DNA of 64,000 nt from Henricia sp. BOLD:AAB3569 (Eukaryota > Echinodermata > Asteroidea > Spinulosida > Echinasteridae), in contig JBBELK010000009.1 of the NCBI GenBank assembly GCA_037783545.1, positions 496,001 to 560,000 on the forward strand, read 5' to 3'. The notes beneath the pieces were generated by a model. That model searched no databases. It was not told where the DNA came from and was given only the letters and a program-made list of their open reading frames with translations. Both the position numbers and the translations under genes were made by a program. Positions 1-12,800 of the stretch are shown in pieces. The first letter of the stretch is position 1. Each line of letters opens with the position of its first letter.

Positions 1-731
1 GCCGCAACGTGCCAAAGCCATAGAGTTACCGCACTAGTGCGCATCTGCACGATGTGCTGATAATTGTCGATTGATCGGAACAGTTCGATTGCAAACGCCC
101 TCTAGCGGCGTGGCATACATTTGCATTGTGAAAATGGTGTATCGTGAGTAATAAAATTACCGTATTTTCTTGGACAGAATTATTTGCGCAACATTGTGAA
201 AAGCATTTTGACTGAAATCAATAAGCCATCTTATGGAAACACAGCGATGCTTGCTGGTACTACAAACAATCGTCAGAAAATAAACACCAAAGGCTAGGAA
301 AAAATACCATCCCACGCAGTCTCACGATGGTTTGCTCGTGGTACAAATCACAAAATGCATGCACACTGCAAGTTCCGACAGTAGCGCCGTACTCCAACTG
401 CGGATTCCGTTCAGTTTCACGAGTCAATTTCATCCTGCAAAAGCCGTTATCTTATTATGACAAATAAACCGTGTAAAACCAACCGGAACCTACACCGCCG
501 GCAATACTTGCCGAACCCGAACCGAACAAATGTTCAGGAAGAAATATCCAAACTCGAACTTGCGGACTTCATTACAGCATTAGTTTTAATTTTGCCAATG
601 TTGGCAAAGAACTGACTGTTTGAAGTTTTGACCAGTTTTTGATTTCGTGTTGAGCATTACCAAGAATAAAAAATGACATTTTATTTAACAAAAATTATTA
701 CATGTACATGTTTCCATTTGGGCCCATTTAC

Positions 732-824
732 CTTTCGTTTGAGGCTGGGTATTTCAGCTACCTTCCTTGCCTCATCGACCTGGTTAGCAGCATCTTGTCT
801 ATGCTGTGTTTTTAATTCATCAAG
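732..824 (-). CDS. Giant coiled-coil gene, exon 16 (last in window)
   Basis: A TACTAAC branch-point-like sequence sits about 22 bases before the AACAG acceptor; the donor is GTAAAT; 31 codons, phase 0. LDELKTQHRQDAANQVDEAR continues the coiled coil. The presence of a donor means the gene extends beyond the left edge. Confidence 0.78.
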
Positions 825-3800
825 CTGTTTCCATTCAGCCATGTTAGTAAAAGCAAGATATGGATGTGTTAGATGTTAGTAACAGGTTAACAAGCAAAAA
901 GACATGGCATATTACAAAGCAAGGTTTTTCACACAAACATGTACAGTTGAAGTCAGAAGTATAAATACACCTGTATGCAACCAAGTGTTAAAATTGGTGT
1001 GCTTACACCATTTTTGTAACAGTCTTTATTAAAGTCTTGATTTTGTGGAATTCCTCACGTGCATGCAGTACTTAAAACATAGCTGTAAGTTTATACTTCC
1101 GACTTCAACTGTACATGTACACAATGTAATGCAGCGACAGAGTTTCGATTTTGTTTATTATTATTATTTTTATTTCTTTCTGGTACTGGAACGAATGATT
1201 CTTCAAAAGCGCCCATTGCACTGTCGCTCGCAAGTGTGAGGAAACCCATGATGAATTAGAAACGGCCAGAATACACCGGGGAATCCCCTTGCTCTTCACG
1301 AAAGAATGCTCTGGGATCTTTAAAGTGCGTTAGTTACTGATACCTAACACACTGGACCAACGGCTTTATACATCCCTTCCGGAGGATGAAGCAAGGGTGA
1401 TTGAGTGCCTTGCTCAAGGGCACGAGTACCCCAGCCAGGGCGAGTTTCGAATCCGCAACCCCAGGTTTTCACCTGTGATCGCGAGTCAGTGACCCAAACT
1501 ACTCGGCCACGGTAACCTCACCACTTGGCCATGGTACCCACGGTTTCTGTGCATCACTTTGCACACACACCGACTCAGGATTAAAAAGTCACTCCTTGTG
1601 TCCAAAATGAATCAAGAGCATCAATCAAATTTTAGAAACATTTTTTTTTCGGTGGTCCTTTTTCACTTGTTCTGTTTGTGAGTGGCAGTGATTGCTAAAA
1701 AGAGCGATGTGTTTGAAGCTTATTTTTGCTTTGGTTTTCATTGTTTAAATTTGTTTTTGTGTACTTTTTAGTCAAGATATAGACTACCGAAGTGAATACG
1801 TCATCTTTTGTTAGTTGCCTAGGCAATGGCTCTGAACTAAAAATCACTGAACCGTGTCCCTGTGATTTTGCAATGGTACTTTTTTCCGACGGCAATGTTT
1901 AGAGCCAATTACCATGGCAACCCACGTTACACTTCGGCTGTCTATTCCTGAATGACCTTTAAGGTCAACTGCCAAACGTGTCACAAGCACATGCCCAGTC
2001 AAAAACTCTAAAATTACTTATTGTGAAGAACACACAACATATCTAAAGAAGAATGCTGGTTAACTAGCCTGAGGAAATGTCAGCTATATAGAGGCATTTT
2101 TACCAATTTTTAAACCAGTGTTCAAAAAGGTGCAATAAGCAAAAAGCAAAAAGGAATTATTAAAAAATAAAGCAATTGAGAATTACTCTCAGACACAACA
2201 CACACCCCGAGGTTAATAAGCATGTTCAAAATTAGAAGACATTTCAAAACCAAACCTGACTGACCTTTGTAGTGAGTTGGACGACCTCTCTCTCTTTGCG
2301 CTTGACCTCTGATTTGAGAAGAGCGACCTGACGCTCCTTGTCTTGCAGATCAACGTCTTTGGTCTGAAGCTAAGAATCAAAACAGCAATGATACAGAACA
2401 TTTTGCTATTAGTTGCCATGGTAATGATTCTCATTTTCAAGTCATGCAGCTGATTCGTCCATTGAAAAAATGCAGAGAAATGTTTGAACGGCATTTGATG
2501 AGAATTATCTCTAGTAATGGTGGATTCTTGTATAGCGCACATGTCTACCCTGCCGGTTACTCCTTGTGCAATTGATTGCTTTCCGGTGACGTCACACCTT
2601 CCATCCACCATTTTGGGTGTCATTTTTCATGACCAACGTGGCTCGAGTGATTACCGGCCCAAAAAGCAAGAAAAGCGCATTGGTTGCACTTAGCTCTGTT
2701 GCTTAACCCTGCTTTATGTTGTTGCGCCACGGCTGTTGTATCGATAAAGATAAAATGTATTTCTTCAGGCTATGAATCACGATCAAGTAAAAACAATTTC
2801 GTTTTTACAAGCTGGCTACGTGCGGCATTCTCGAATGAAAATGCGCGAGTATTTTGTATGCATGTTCATGTGCGTCTATTGGCGCGCGCGTGACCGGTGA
2901 CACCCAAACATTCCCGGATGTTCTACGTCACAGAAAGCAATCAATTAGTTCCCATGGTAATGATTCTCATTCTCAAGTTAGGTAAAATGTCCACTAAAAA
3001 AAATGCACAGAAAAGTTTGAACGGCATTTGATAAGAATTATCTTTTTTAATATAATGGTGGATTTTTGTATAGTACATGTACATGCACACGTGTACCCCG
3101 CAGGTAACTCTTTCTGCTATTACTAACCGTGTAGGACACTCCTTGTTGCAATTACTATCGCTGCATCAGGGAATCACCAGAACCAATATGCCTTAAGCAG
3201 GTGGCTGCCGGGCTAACTTAAGGCACACAATCCTATCAGCACGTAGATAGTGGCATTTCCCTAACAGCCCCCAAAATCGCTCTCGGGTTGACGAGGCAAT
3301 GCATAGTTCCGAGATTGCCCAGTTAACCCCGCCCCTTAGATATTGTTGCTATGTGCTCACAAGCCATCGCCAAAAAATGGCGACACAAACGTACAAAGCA
3401 ACGGGACTCGGCATGGAAAGCACAGATTCATTGGAGAAAACTCAAAGGTATTGATGTTTTAGGGTCGACAGTTACCGTAGCACACACTGAGCGAAGGGCT
3501 AGAAATGCAGGGATGACATATATTCATAAAAATGCGCTTTCCTACCTTTGAACAGCGAATCGCCCGACATTGAAACCAAAATTCACCCGGTCACTGGCGC
3601 ATACAACATACAAACTGTATGGGCAGAAAATTGCGTGATCGTTGTGATGATTGCATCACTTTGATCTATGTGGGCGCCGTCTGCTAGCTCTGTTGTGATT
3701 GGTCGGCGGGTTCGGTTGATTGACAGGTCGGAACTATGCATTGAGATTAAGCGTCTTGCCCACAAACACAAACATGTTGGCACTCTGGTACATTTTTACT

Positions 3801-6800
3801 TTGGTACTGCTTATCTTACCTGTATTTTGAGAGGTCGAAGGTCGCCGTAGTCTCGTAGCTTCTTTTTAAGGTTGTCTTCACTCTGCCGTAACTCTTTTAC
3901 AAGTTCTTCTTTTTCCTGCATAAATGCAGAAGAAAAACAATCAAGTACCAAATTCTAAAGATTAATCAAAAGATTGTACATGAACAGACTAGAGTATACA
4001 CTGTACACTGTACGTGTAAGTATATTTAAGGATGTGGGTGACCGGTCTTAAACTGTACATTTACGATTGGCTAAAGACCTGTTCGCTGATAATGGCCTGA
4101 GCCAAAAACTCAAATATCTTTTGTGTAAATTATAAAAACAGTAGCACTCTTTCTTTGACAGTAAACTTCAACGCTGTAGGACTCAAGTCCGGACTCAGAC
4201 TCGAGTCCCGATTTTCAAGAACTCGGACTCAGCTAGTCAGGACTCGGACTCGGACTCGGGCGGTAAGGACTCGGAGATTTGGGCCGAGTCCATCCGAGTC
4301 CAGTGAAATAAATAAATATACAATATGTGACGGGCTCTAGGAAAATGAGTCACAAGTCGCGCTGGCTAGTATTCTTTTTGCGACCATAAAAAGAAATCCG
4401 CGGCAAATCCACGCTCAATAAAATACCAAAACACAATGGAAATTCCTGGCGGTGCCCTGATACCGCCTGGAATGTCTGTGTTCCCCCTGGAATGTCTGTG
4501 TTACGCCTGGAATTTCTTTTGTGTTTAGGTATTTTAATGAGCGTAGAAATGCCACAGATTTCTTTTTATGGTCGCAAAAAGAATACTAGCCAGTGCGACT
4601 TGTGACTCATTTTCCGAGAGCCCGTCACATATTTTTAAAAAATACATTATACAGGCGCCAAAAATTATTTATAGTGTCTATTGTAATTTATTTTGGGGCC
4701 GAAAGTATTTCGAACATGTGAAATAAAATTTTGAGAATGTAAAAAGAAAAATCATTTCTACCGCTTAAAATAATTTTGAGCACTTGAAATGTATCTCACC
4801 TCCCAAAGAAACATTTTTCTCAGCCTAAAGCAAACTTACGAGCTGCCAAAGATGATAGGCACAATCATTGACACTTGCACTTGAAATTGAAATAAAGACT
4901 CGGGACTCGGACTCGGCCTTCTGAGGACTCGGATGTTTGCTGGACTCGGACTCAAGGACTCGAACACCAAGGACTCGGACTCGGGAAGTGGGGACTCGAC
5001 TACAGCCCTGGACTAAACTTTGCCATTTCACCATTTTGTATACATACAGTACTTTCTTAAGTTATTACATCTGCATTCATTCACAGTGCCGTGTGTTGGG
5101 TTGTTTTTGTTCTATCACACATACTGTACGCACATGCACACAAAACCTAAGTGATTGTTTATCCCACTACAGCTTCCTTACTTTTAAACATATGTGGTTT
5201 TTGAGTGTGTACGCATTTTCCATATAGGGCAAGATTAGAAAGTGTGTAGAACCAGCTGGGCCTTTATTATCCATTAAAGACTAACCATGTTGCGTGCTCT
5301 CCGCCAATAGGAATGCGTAAACTGTCTAAGCAATTTATGAATATTATTTAAAGTGTTCTTCCTACCTTGAGTTGTTTCTCCATTGTGTCAATGCTGGTTT
5401 TCAGCCTGCTCAAATCAGTTTCCTCCGTTTCCTTCTCTGCTGTTTGCCAATCCATCATCTGTTTCAGCCACATCGGGGTTGCAGGCTTGGCCAACGAACC
5501 TCCCGACCCTTCCCGTCCTCCCGGTGTCTTAGGAAGCCTCAAAGCACGGTCGGGACCTGCAGAGACGGACAAAGCAGTGATTGATTCGACTTCTTGCTCC
5601 GTCACCGAGGACATGGCGTCCAGACCGCTGTCGAATGATGATGGTCGCTGAGTGCCGTTTGCTTGTGGCATTTCTTTTCTCCCGGACTGGTTTGAAATGA
5701 AATTTCTACTCTTGCTGATGTCTTGAGGGCAAGTTTCGTGATCTGTGACGGTGTCCGTAGAAGATGCATCACTATCCAAATCGGCAGCTGTGTTTTTGTC
5801 AAGTCCGTTCTGATAAACAGGGACGTTACGACAACTGTCACTCCCTTTTCCATCAGAACGTGGTGAATGTCTTGACTGGGGAAGGCTGTTAAATCCCATG
5901 CCCACATTTGGCTTCTGAGGAGGTGATGTTTTAGGCAAAGGAGGGGGACGATCCAGACTTTCATCGGTTTCGGTATTGCTATCCAAAGAGTCACTTCTGA
6001 AACTGCCTGATGGGCTTGCGAGGAGTTTAAGATTTCTGTTCAAGTTTATTAGTTTCGGTGATGTTTGGGTTGTAGGAGGAAATCCGTTAAGTGGATTTGT
6101 GTCCTCGTTTTCGCTGTCCATTTCCAAAGAATCATCTCTGATGATCTTTCGGGGAGGGGAGCCATTCGGCAGGGGTGGAGGGTCCTCGGAGAGACTGTCG
6201 GAGCTCATGGAGCCAGTTCGCTTGCGAGACGAAACCTGCTTTCCAGGAGGTGCAAAGTCAGGCACGCATGGTGTGGGCTCGGGTATGGGTGGTGCTTCCT
6301 CCTCAACAAAGAACTGCCGATTGGAATCCGTCTCGGCGTTTCGGTATTCCAAAGAATCTATCGAGTCCTCGTCCACCGAGACCTCATCAAGAGGTGGCCA
6401 GATTTTGGCCGTTTCCCAATCTATATCAGGTGGTGGATCCCACGGGAGCTCGCACAACGCATCGACAAATTCATCAATCATTCGCTTCTTAGTTGTTGGA
6501 CTTGCAGCCTCCAAAGGTCTCAAGGACCTTTCCTCATCCTTCCTGATCTCCTCCTTAAAACACTCTTCTCCCGGAAGTGACGGATAACTTGGCTTCTTTC
6601 TCTTCTTCTCCGGCAGTGGCTTGTCAGTGGGGACGCATCTAGTAAGACGTCTTAGCAGTTTGGCTTTCGGCATTGTGCATTTGCCGATGAAGAGCTTGTT
6701 GAACTCCACAAAGTAATGCTTTCCGTCCTTCAAGAGGAGCGGGTCAGTCGGGCTGTGACCGTAGGGCAGAGACTCTAGGAACTCCTTCAAAGTCATCTCG

Positions 6801-9800
6801 TATTCCTCTGTTTGAAACAAGTGAGAAAATTATAATTAATCACTTCACATTTGAGATTAACAATAAACTGGTACCAAGTGCAGGATATTTGGTAAATTTA
6901 AAAAAAAATCAGTAAAAAGGCAAGACATAGTAAATTATTAAACCACCATAAATAGGTCTGTCACCAAGGGGGTGGGAATTATTATTATTATTATTATTTC
7001 TTTTTGGTATTCATACCAAGGATTCCTCAATAGTGCTCATTGCACTGTCACTCGCAAGAGTGAGGAAACCCATGAAGAATTCGAATTAGAAATAACCAGA
7101 GACACCAGGGAATATCCCCTTGCTCTTTACAAAAGAATGCTCTGGGATCTTTAGAGTGCGTTACCATTACCTAACACACTGGACCAACGGCTTTTCATCC
7201 CTTCCGAAGGATGGAGCAAGTGTGGTTGAGTGCCTTGCCCAAGGGCACAGGTACCGCAGCCGGATTCGAACCCGCAACCCCAAGTTTTCACCCATGATTA
7301 CGAGTCAATGACCCAAACCACTCGGCCACAGTACCCCAATAGGTCAGTAGGGAAGGTAGGGGGGTGGTGGAGAGGGAAAGGGGCAGAGACCTGCCTTGTG
7401 AACACTTGACACCCCTTCAGCTAAAAGTACATACAGATCATTCAATATCATGTTTTTATATTGTATGGAGAATTATGACCGAGTGGTCTAGTACATTGAA
7501 CTCAAGACTTTAGGTAATTCTATAGGTCCTGGGTTCGAATCCAGGCCTGCCCATGGTGCTTGTGCCCCTGGGCAGGACACTTTGCCATATATTGCTTCTC
7601 TCCACCCAGGAGTAAATGGGTTCCTGTGAGGGTCGTGAAGGTGTTATATTAGACCAAGAGTGCCTTAAAGGCACAGGCTCGTCAGCAATGCGCGCGCGCC
7701 AAATTCGTGCGATGAAATACGCAGCTCCATAGCAAATGCATGGGGCTGCGTATTTCGTGGCGCGAATTTGGCGGGCGCGCATTGCTGACGAGCCTGTGCC
7801 TTTAAGGCCTGTTTACACTTGATTCACCTTTGCCGAATCGAACTCCGCAATTTCCAAAAAGGCGAGTTGAAGCCGGGTGGGCGATAAGTGTAAACGCAAA
7901 AGATGACTTGAAAAAGGCGGATCAGACCCGGGTCTGATTCGTCTTTTTCAAGTCACCTTTGGGGTAGGGTTGAACCCCGCAAGGTCGCTTGTAGTGTAAA
8001 CACTACCCGAATACAGATTCGGCAATTTGAGTGTCCTTGGGGCAGTGCCCGCCGTGTGGTAGATTTAATTGACCAATCTGGCACCAGTTCGGCTACACCT
8101 AACAACTCACGCATGCGCTGCAGTTACAATTAGTGGTGACTTTCGCGGTTTCTGAAGGAGAGTTGAAGCCGAATCGAGGTGTAGTGTAAACGCGGCAAAT
8201 GTTCAGTTTTGTGGTCGCAATAAAAATGCTGGGTCTGTATCCACCTTTGCCGGTTCGAGTGTAAACACGGTGTAACGTGCAGCCAGGGCTGTATATGCTC
8301 CCCAGGGAGCTGAAAAAGTTAAATTAAGGAATGCCATCCAGAGCACAACAACCAGGGGTAATAATGTTAAGCTCCATGTTATGTGTGATATGTGCGCTAT
8401 ATAAATAACCACATTCTGCTGTTGTGTTCAGATTGTTTTTGCTTCGGCAAAAATAAATCATGAATCATCACCTATAAGAACAGTGGCCAGTAGACACTCA
8501 TTGGGGATGTATGTCAGAGGACCAGTTTGACTGCCTTCGTTGATGCACTGTGCCTTCCGGTTGCCAGCCACACCCTGGGGGAAAATAATACAAGAAATAT
8601 TTTATGAAGCTGCAATAATTGAGGAATAAAGTAGGTCTTTCAATACAGAAATAACAACATGACTCCCCAAAAATGCCACCCTCAAATTAATTAATATATT
8701 GTCATGGGTGGGTTATTTTTGGTCACCATGTAGGGCCTGTACCACAATAACATGAGAAGTCCACAGAAACTGTTGCTTGTTGAAAAAACTACTCTGTATA
8801 GGGCAATTCCGGATTTTCAAATTTACACTTCAGAGACTTTGAGGACTTGTAATGCTTCACGTATTCAAGTTGTTTGATTTTAAACACATGTTCTTCAAGC
8901 ATCATTGATGGAAGTGTAATTCCTGAAAAACTGATTGTAATGCCATTCTCAATATGCGCGGTACATCCAAAAATATCTCGGTTTCGGAGGTACTCATTGA
9001 GTACGTCCGAAATCGAGGGTTTTGGGGACGGGCATACACACTTAAGTTGTTTAAAATCAAACAACTTGAATACGTGAAGCATTACAAGCCCTCAAAGTGT
9101 AAATTTGAATTTCCGGAATTGCCCTATAACAAATTAATATTAACTACTTAAATTATTATGCAATACTTACATTAATTATAGTTTAGCATGCACTGTGCAA
9201 CCTCCAGCTTAAATAATTACTCAAAATGGCCATTATTTTCCGTAACTATATTCCAATACCGTATTACCGTATTACACATACATAGGAGTACAAGAAAGCG
9301 ATTAAATAAAACATGCCAGGGCCAGAATTTTTAGTTTATGTTTCTCTTTCAAAATTAACCACTTTTCTGTTCAGGGTTCACAACGCAATCCCACACAATT
9401 GTCTCAAAAATAATGCATACAAACTTGCGAGTTAAATGTATGTTTTTTGGTGTTTAGACTAAATGCTTATTATACTCGTAGAAAAATTCAGAAAGTTCCG
9501 TACATTTACTACAGTTGATTCTAAAAGTGCAATGACAACTTATGACTGTTACTCTCCAATTTTTTTTTCAATCACCTGCTAAAACTGTATTACATGTACA
9601 AGTAAATTTCAAACGGTATAAGGGTAATTCCCAAAATTAGGGGTCCAAAAGTGTGACATGCTTTTAAAGATTTTCAAGTGATTTTAATGATTGAAAGTGG
9701 TTTCCCGGCAGAAAATATTAATTTTTATTTCCACAAGCGCCACTTAAATTTAATGTTTGTGTGTGGATAAGGCACCAAGGTTAATGCACTCATTCTACAG

Positions 9801-12800
9801 CCAATTTTCATTGGCGTATGTAACTCGGGACACCAAATTCCTATTCAATATCATGGAACAAACTATGAGCCTTTATGGTCTTTTGTTTTAAATATTTGTC
9901 AGTAATCGGAGAACAAAATATTCAAGAATATGATGCTGTTCCCTATAATCACAGGCCACAGTCTATTACTGAGAATTTGTGATCATGAGTGGCAATTTTT
10001 GAAGCTCGGGATGTTGTACATAACTGGGACACCAAACGTTTTGGAACCCTAATTTTGGGAATTACCCATAAGTTATTTTTTTTAAAGGAAAATTAATAAT
10101 GCTTTTAAAATAAACAAAATATTAGAGTATAAAGTGATCAAAATATAATTATTGCTTTGTAAACAAATAACACAATTTTTGTGTCTTTGGCCAAAAACCA
10201 TCTGCTGCATCCTGAAAGAATGGCCTCTATTATTGCTCATTATTAACACATCTGTAGTCAACCAATGGGCATGCCTACACCCATTGTCATAGTTACTGAG
10301 TAGCTATTGTCATGGTAATTGCACACCTGGCCTGTACCACTTTGTGGGAGGTGTGATCACGTGCATACATGTAGTATAATTTGTCTTGATTTTAAAGGGG
10401 AAACCGTGTACATAGTAACATGTATATTTACAAAATTTGCTCCCCACAATTTATCAAAATCTGCATATGGGTCATTCCATGAAGTTGATCAGAGACCTTT
10501 TTTACCCTATATTTTTGAATTTACGAATTTCAGGAGTCAATTATACTAAAAAATACCAGCGGTTGGATGAGAGATATTAAAATTTCCATCAATTGTAACA
10601 AATTATAGAAGCAACAGTCAATTAAAAGGAATTTTGTGGAAATTCAGTGTTTTTCAACACATTTTTGTGAACTACATAAAAATGCAAGTTAGAATCCTTC
10701 AAATTCAGATTACAAAATTTTGTTTAGGTCAAGAACTGTATTCTCATGTCAAATTCAACGAGATCACTTTCGGGATCGGAGTGAAATGATCTAAATTGGC
10801 GTTGTGTCCCAATTACATCCGCAGCCAACATTTCATCAAATAACTCAAAATTACCAGACTCCATCATGACTGAACAGGCAAAGCAACGATATAAAGCAAC
10901 ACCATGATACAAATGACGACTTGTTGGTCAATTATTGGCCACTTTGTGAAAATGAAGAAATGTCAGTTTGTTTCTCAACTTCATGGAATGACCCATATAA
11001 AATATATTTGTGTATATGAATGAAAGAGTGGCATACATGTATAGCATATACTGCAGTAAACTACTAATGAGCTTCAATAATACCGAAACCAATTCTCCTC
11101 TGGTGTGAATTAGCTTTGGAAATAAAAATATTGTTCTAATTTTTGAATTTTGTGAGATTCAGGGCATTAGTGCAGTTTTATTGAATAGCTTGCTACCTGT
11201 ACTTGAATTAAAGACATAGGCTCGTCAATGCGCAACAGACAAATTCGTGCCACAAATTTCACCGCGCTCCATATTGCCCTGGCAGCCGCTCTTACAGTCC
11301 CAGAGGGTGTAGGGCCATGGTGCAGGCTAATAGCCTCGTCCATTCTGCAAATAGGGTGTGTATCTTTTCAAAATCAAATATTTATCACAGAAAACACACC
11401 CTTTGTAAATTCATGACATTTAGTTTCAGCCATATTCACATTATATTACAGATATGGAGGTATGGAGCGCGGTGAAATTCGTGGCACGAATTTGTTCGTG
11501 GTGTATTGACGAGCCTCCGTCTTTAAGACCCAGGGAATTGTAGTGGACTTGTGAAACCTTTTCGAGGGCTTATGATCTGGACTTATGTGGGACTTGCACT
11601 TCTCACAATAGGTTAGGGATATTGTGGGGTGTATGCATTCCGCTTGAATGATTTTGTATATGATTAGACAATTGTATCTGCATGACAGACACGAGGCTTG
11701 TCAGAGAAATAGGTGAAAACAGTCATTAACAAAACAAAAATCTAAAATTGAACCACATTAATATCCCTAACCTATTGTGAGTAGTATATATTATAAAGTA
11801 ATAGTACATACTGACCTGGCTTTTCCATTCCTTGGTTTCCTTCTTGATGTGACTAGCTTCTTCATCTTTTTCTAGCTCCATCTTTTCCTTCAACAAGGCT
11901 TCTCCAGAGACACCAAGTGAAGACAATTTCTCATTAAAGAGATCCTTCTCCCGTTTCAGTCGGCTGTTGTCCTCTCTCAGTATCTTTTCTGCCTCTTCTA
12001 GCTCTCTCAAGTCCCTTTTGATTTCCCGATTGTATTGGACGATCTCGGTCAGTCGATTGGTTGTTTTGACCCTCTCTGAGTTTGCACTCGCAAGCTCCTT
12101 CTTCACCCACTCCAGAGATTTCTCTAACTCCTGAATTTTTAGTTGTTTGTCTGTGTTTTCCTGATCTTTTTGCCCCTTTTCTGAATTGTCAAATGTCTTG
12201 GTGTCATTTTGGAGTTTTAAGTTCTCCGTTTCAGATTCCTGGAGTCTGTTCCTTAAATCTGCAATTGTATCTTCCAGTTCCTTTATTTTTCCTTTTTCTG
12301 TGCCGTCAGATGCTGAAAAAGTGGAGGTCTTTTCTTGTGAAATCAAACTCTTCTGTTGTTTGAGTTCGTCAATCTCAGACATGCACATGTCAATGTCTTC
12401 TTCAAGACGTTTGTTGGTCATCTCAAGCCGATCAAGGGTTGCTTTTTTGTCCTGCATCTCATCTTCAACTGACTCCTTATCAATTATAGCAGTTTCCAGT
12501 TGGTCTCTGGTTTCATCTAGTTCTCCCTGAAGTCTCTTGATTTCCTGCTCCAAAGATTCTACAGAAATGTCTCTTGAGTCCGATTCTTTGACGGATTGGA
12601 CTTGCTCGGTGGGACTCGGCTGTGGTTCCATCAGGTCGACCTCATCTTCAAGGCTAACAGGTTTGATAAATCCATCATCGGAGATCTGCTGATTGGGCGA
12701 CTGAAGCAACTGATCCTGCAATTCAGAGATGGTTCCCTTTAAATTAGAAATCTCTTCTTTCAGCGTTTTGTTAGCTTCCTCTTGCAAGCTCACTTTTGAC

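Larger units (their letters stand above)
7470..8405 (+). mobile_element. SINE family B copy split by two nested elements
   Basis: A tRNA-Leu-like head (GACCGAGTGGTCTAGTAC, B box GGGTTCGAATCC) and body fill 7470-7660. The matching tail (CCCAGGGAGCTG ... GTGCGCTATATAAATAA) resumes at about 8281. The full-length relative at 55490-55690 shows these belong together. The foldback at 7665-7806 and the element at 7807-8276 separate them. Confidence 0.7.

Noticed and set aside
6065-6587. Long plus-strand open frames over 5367-6587
   Set aside because: They lie opposite the 1.44-kb exon 13, have no domain features and follow from its biased codon use.
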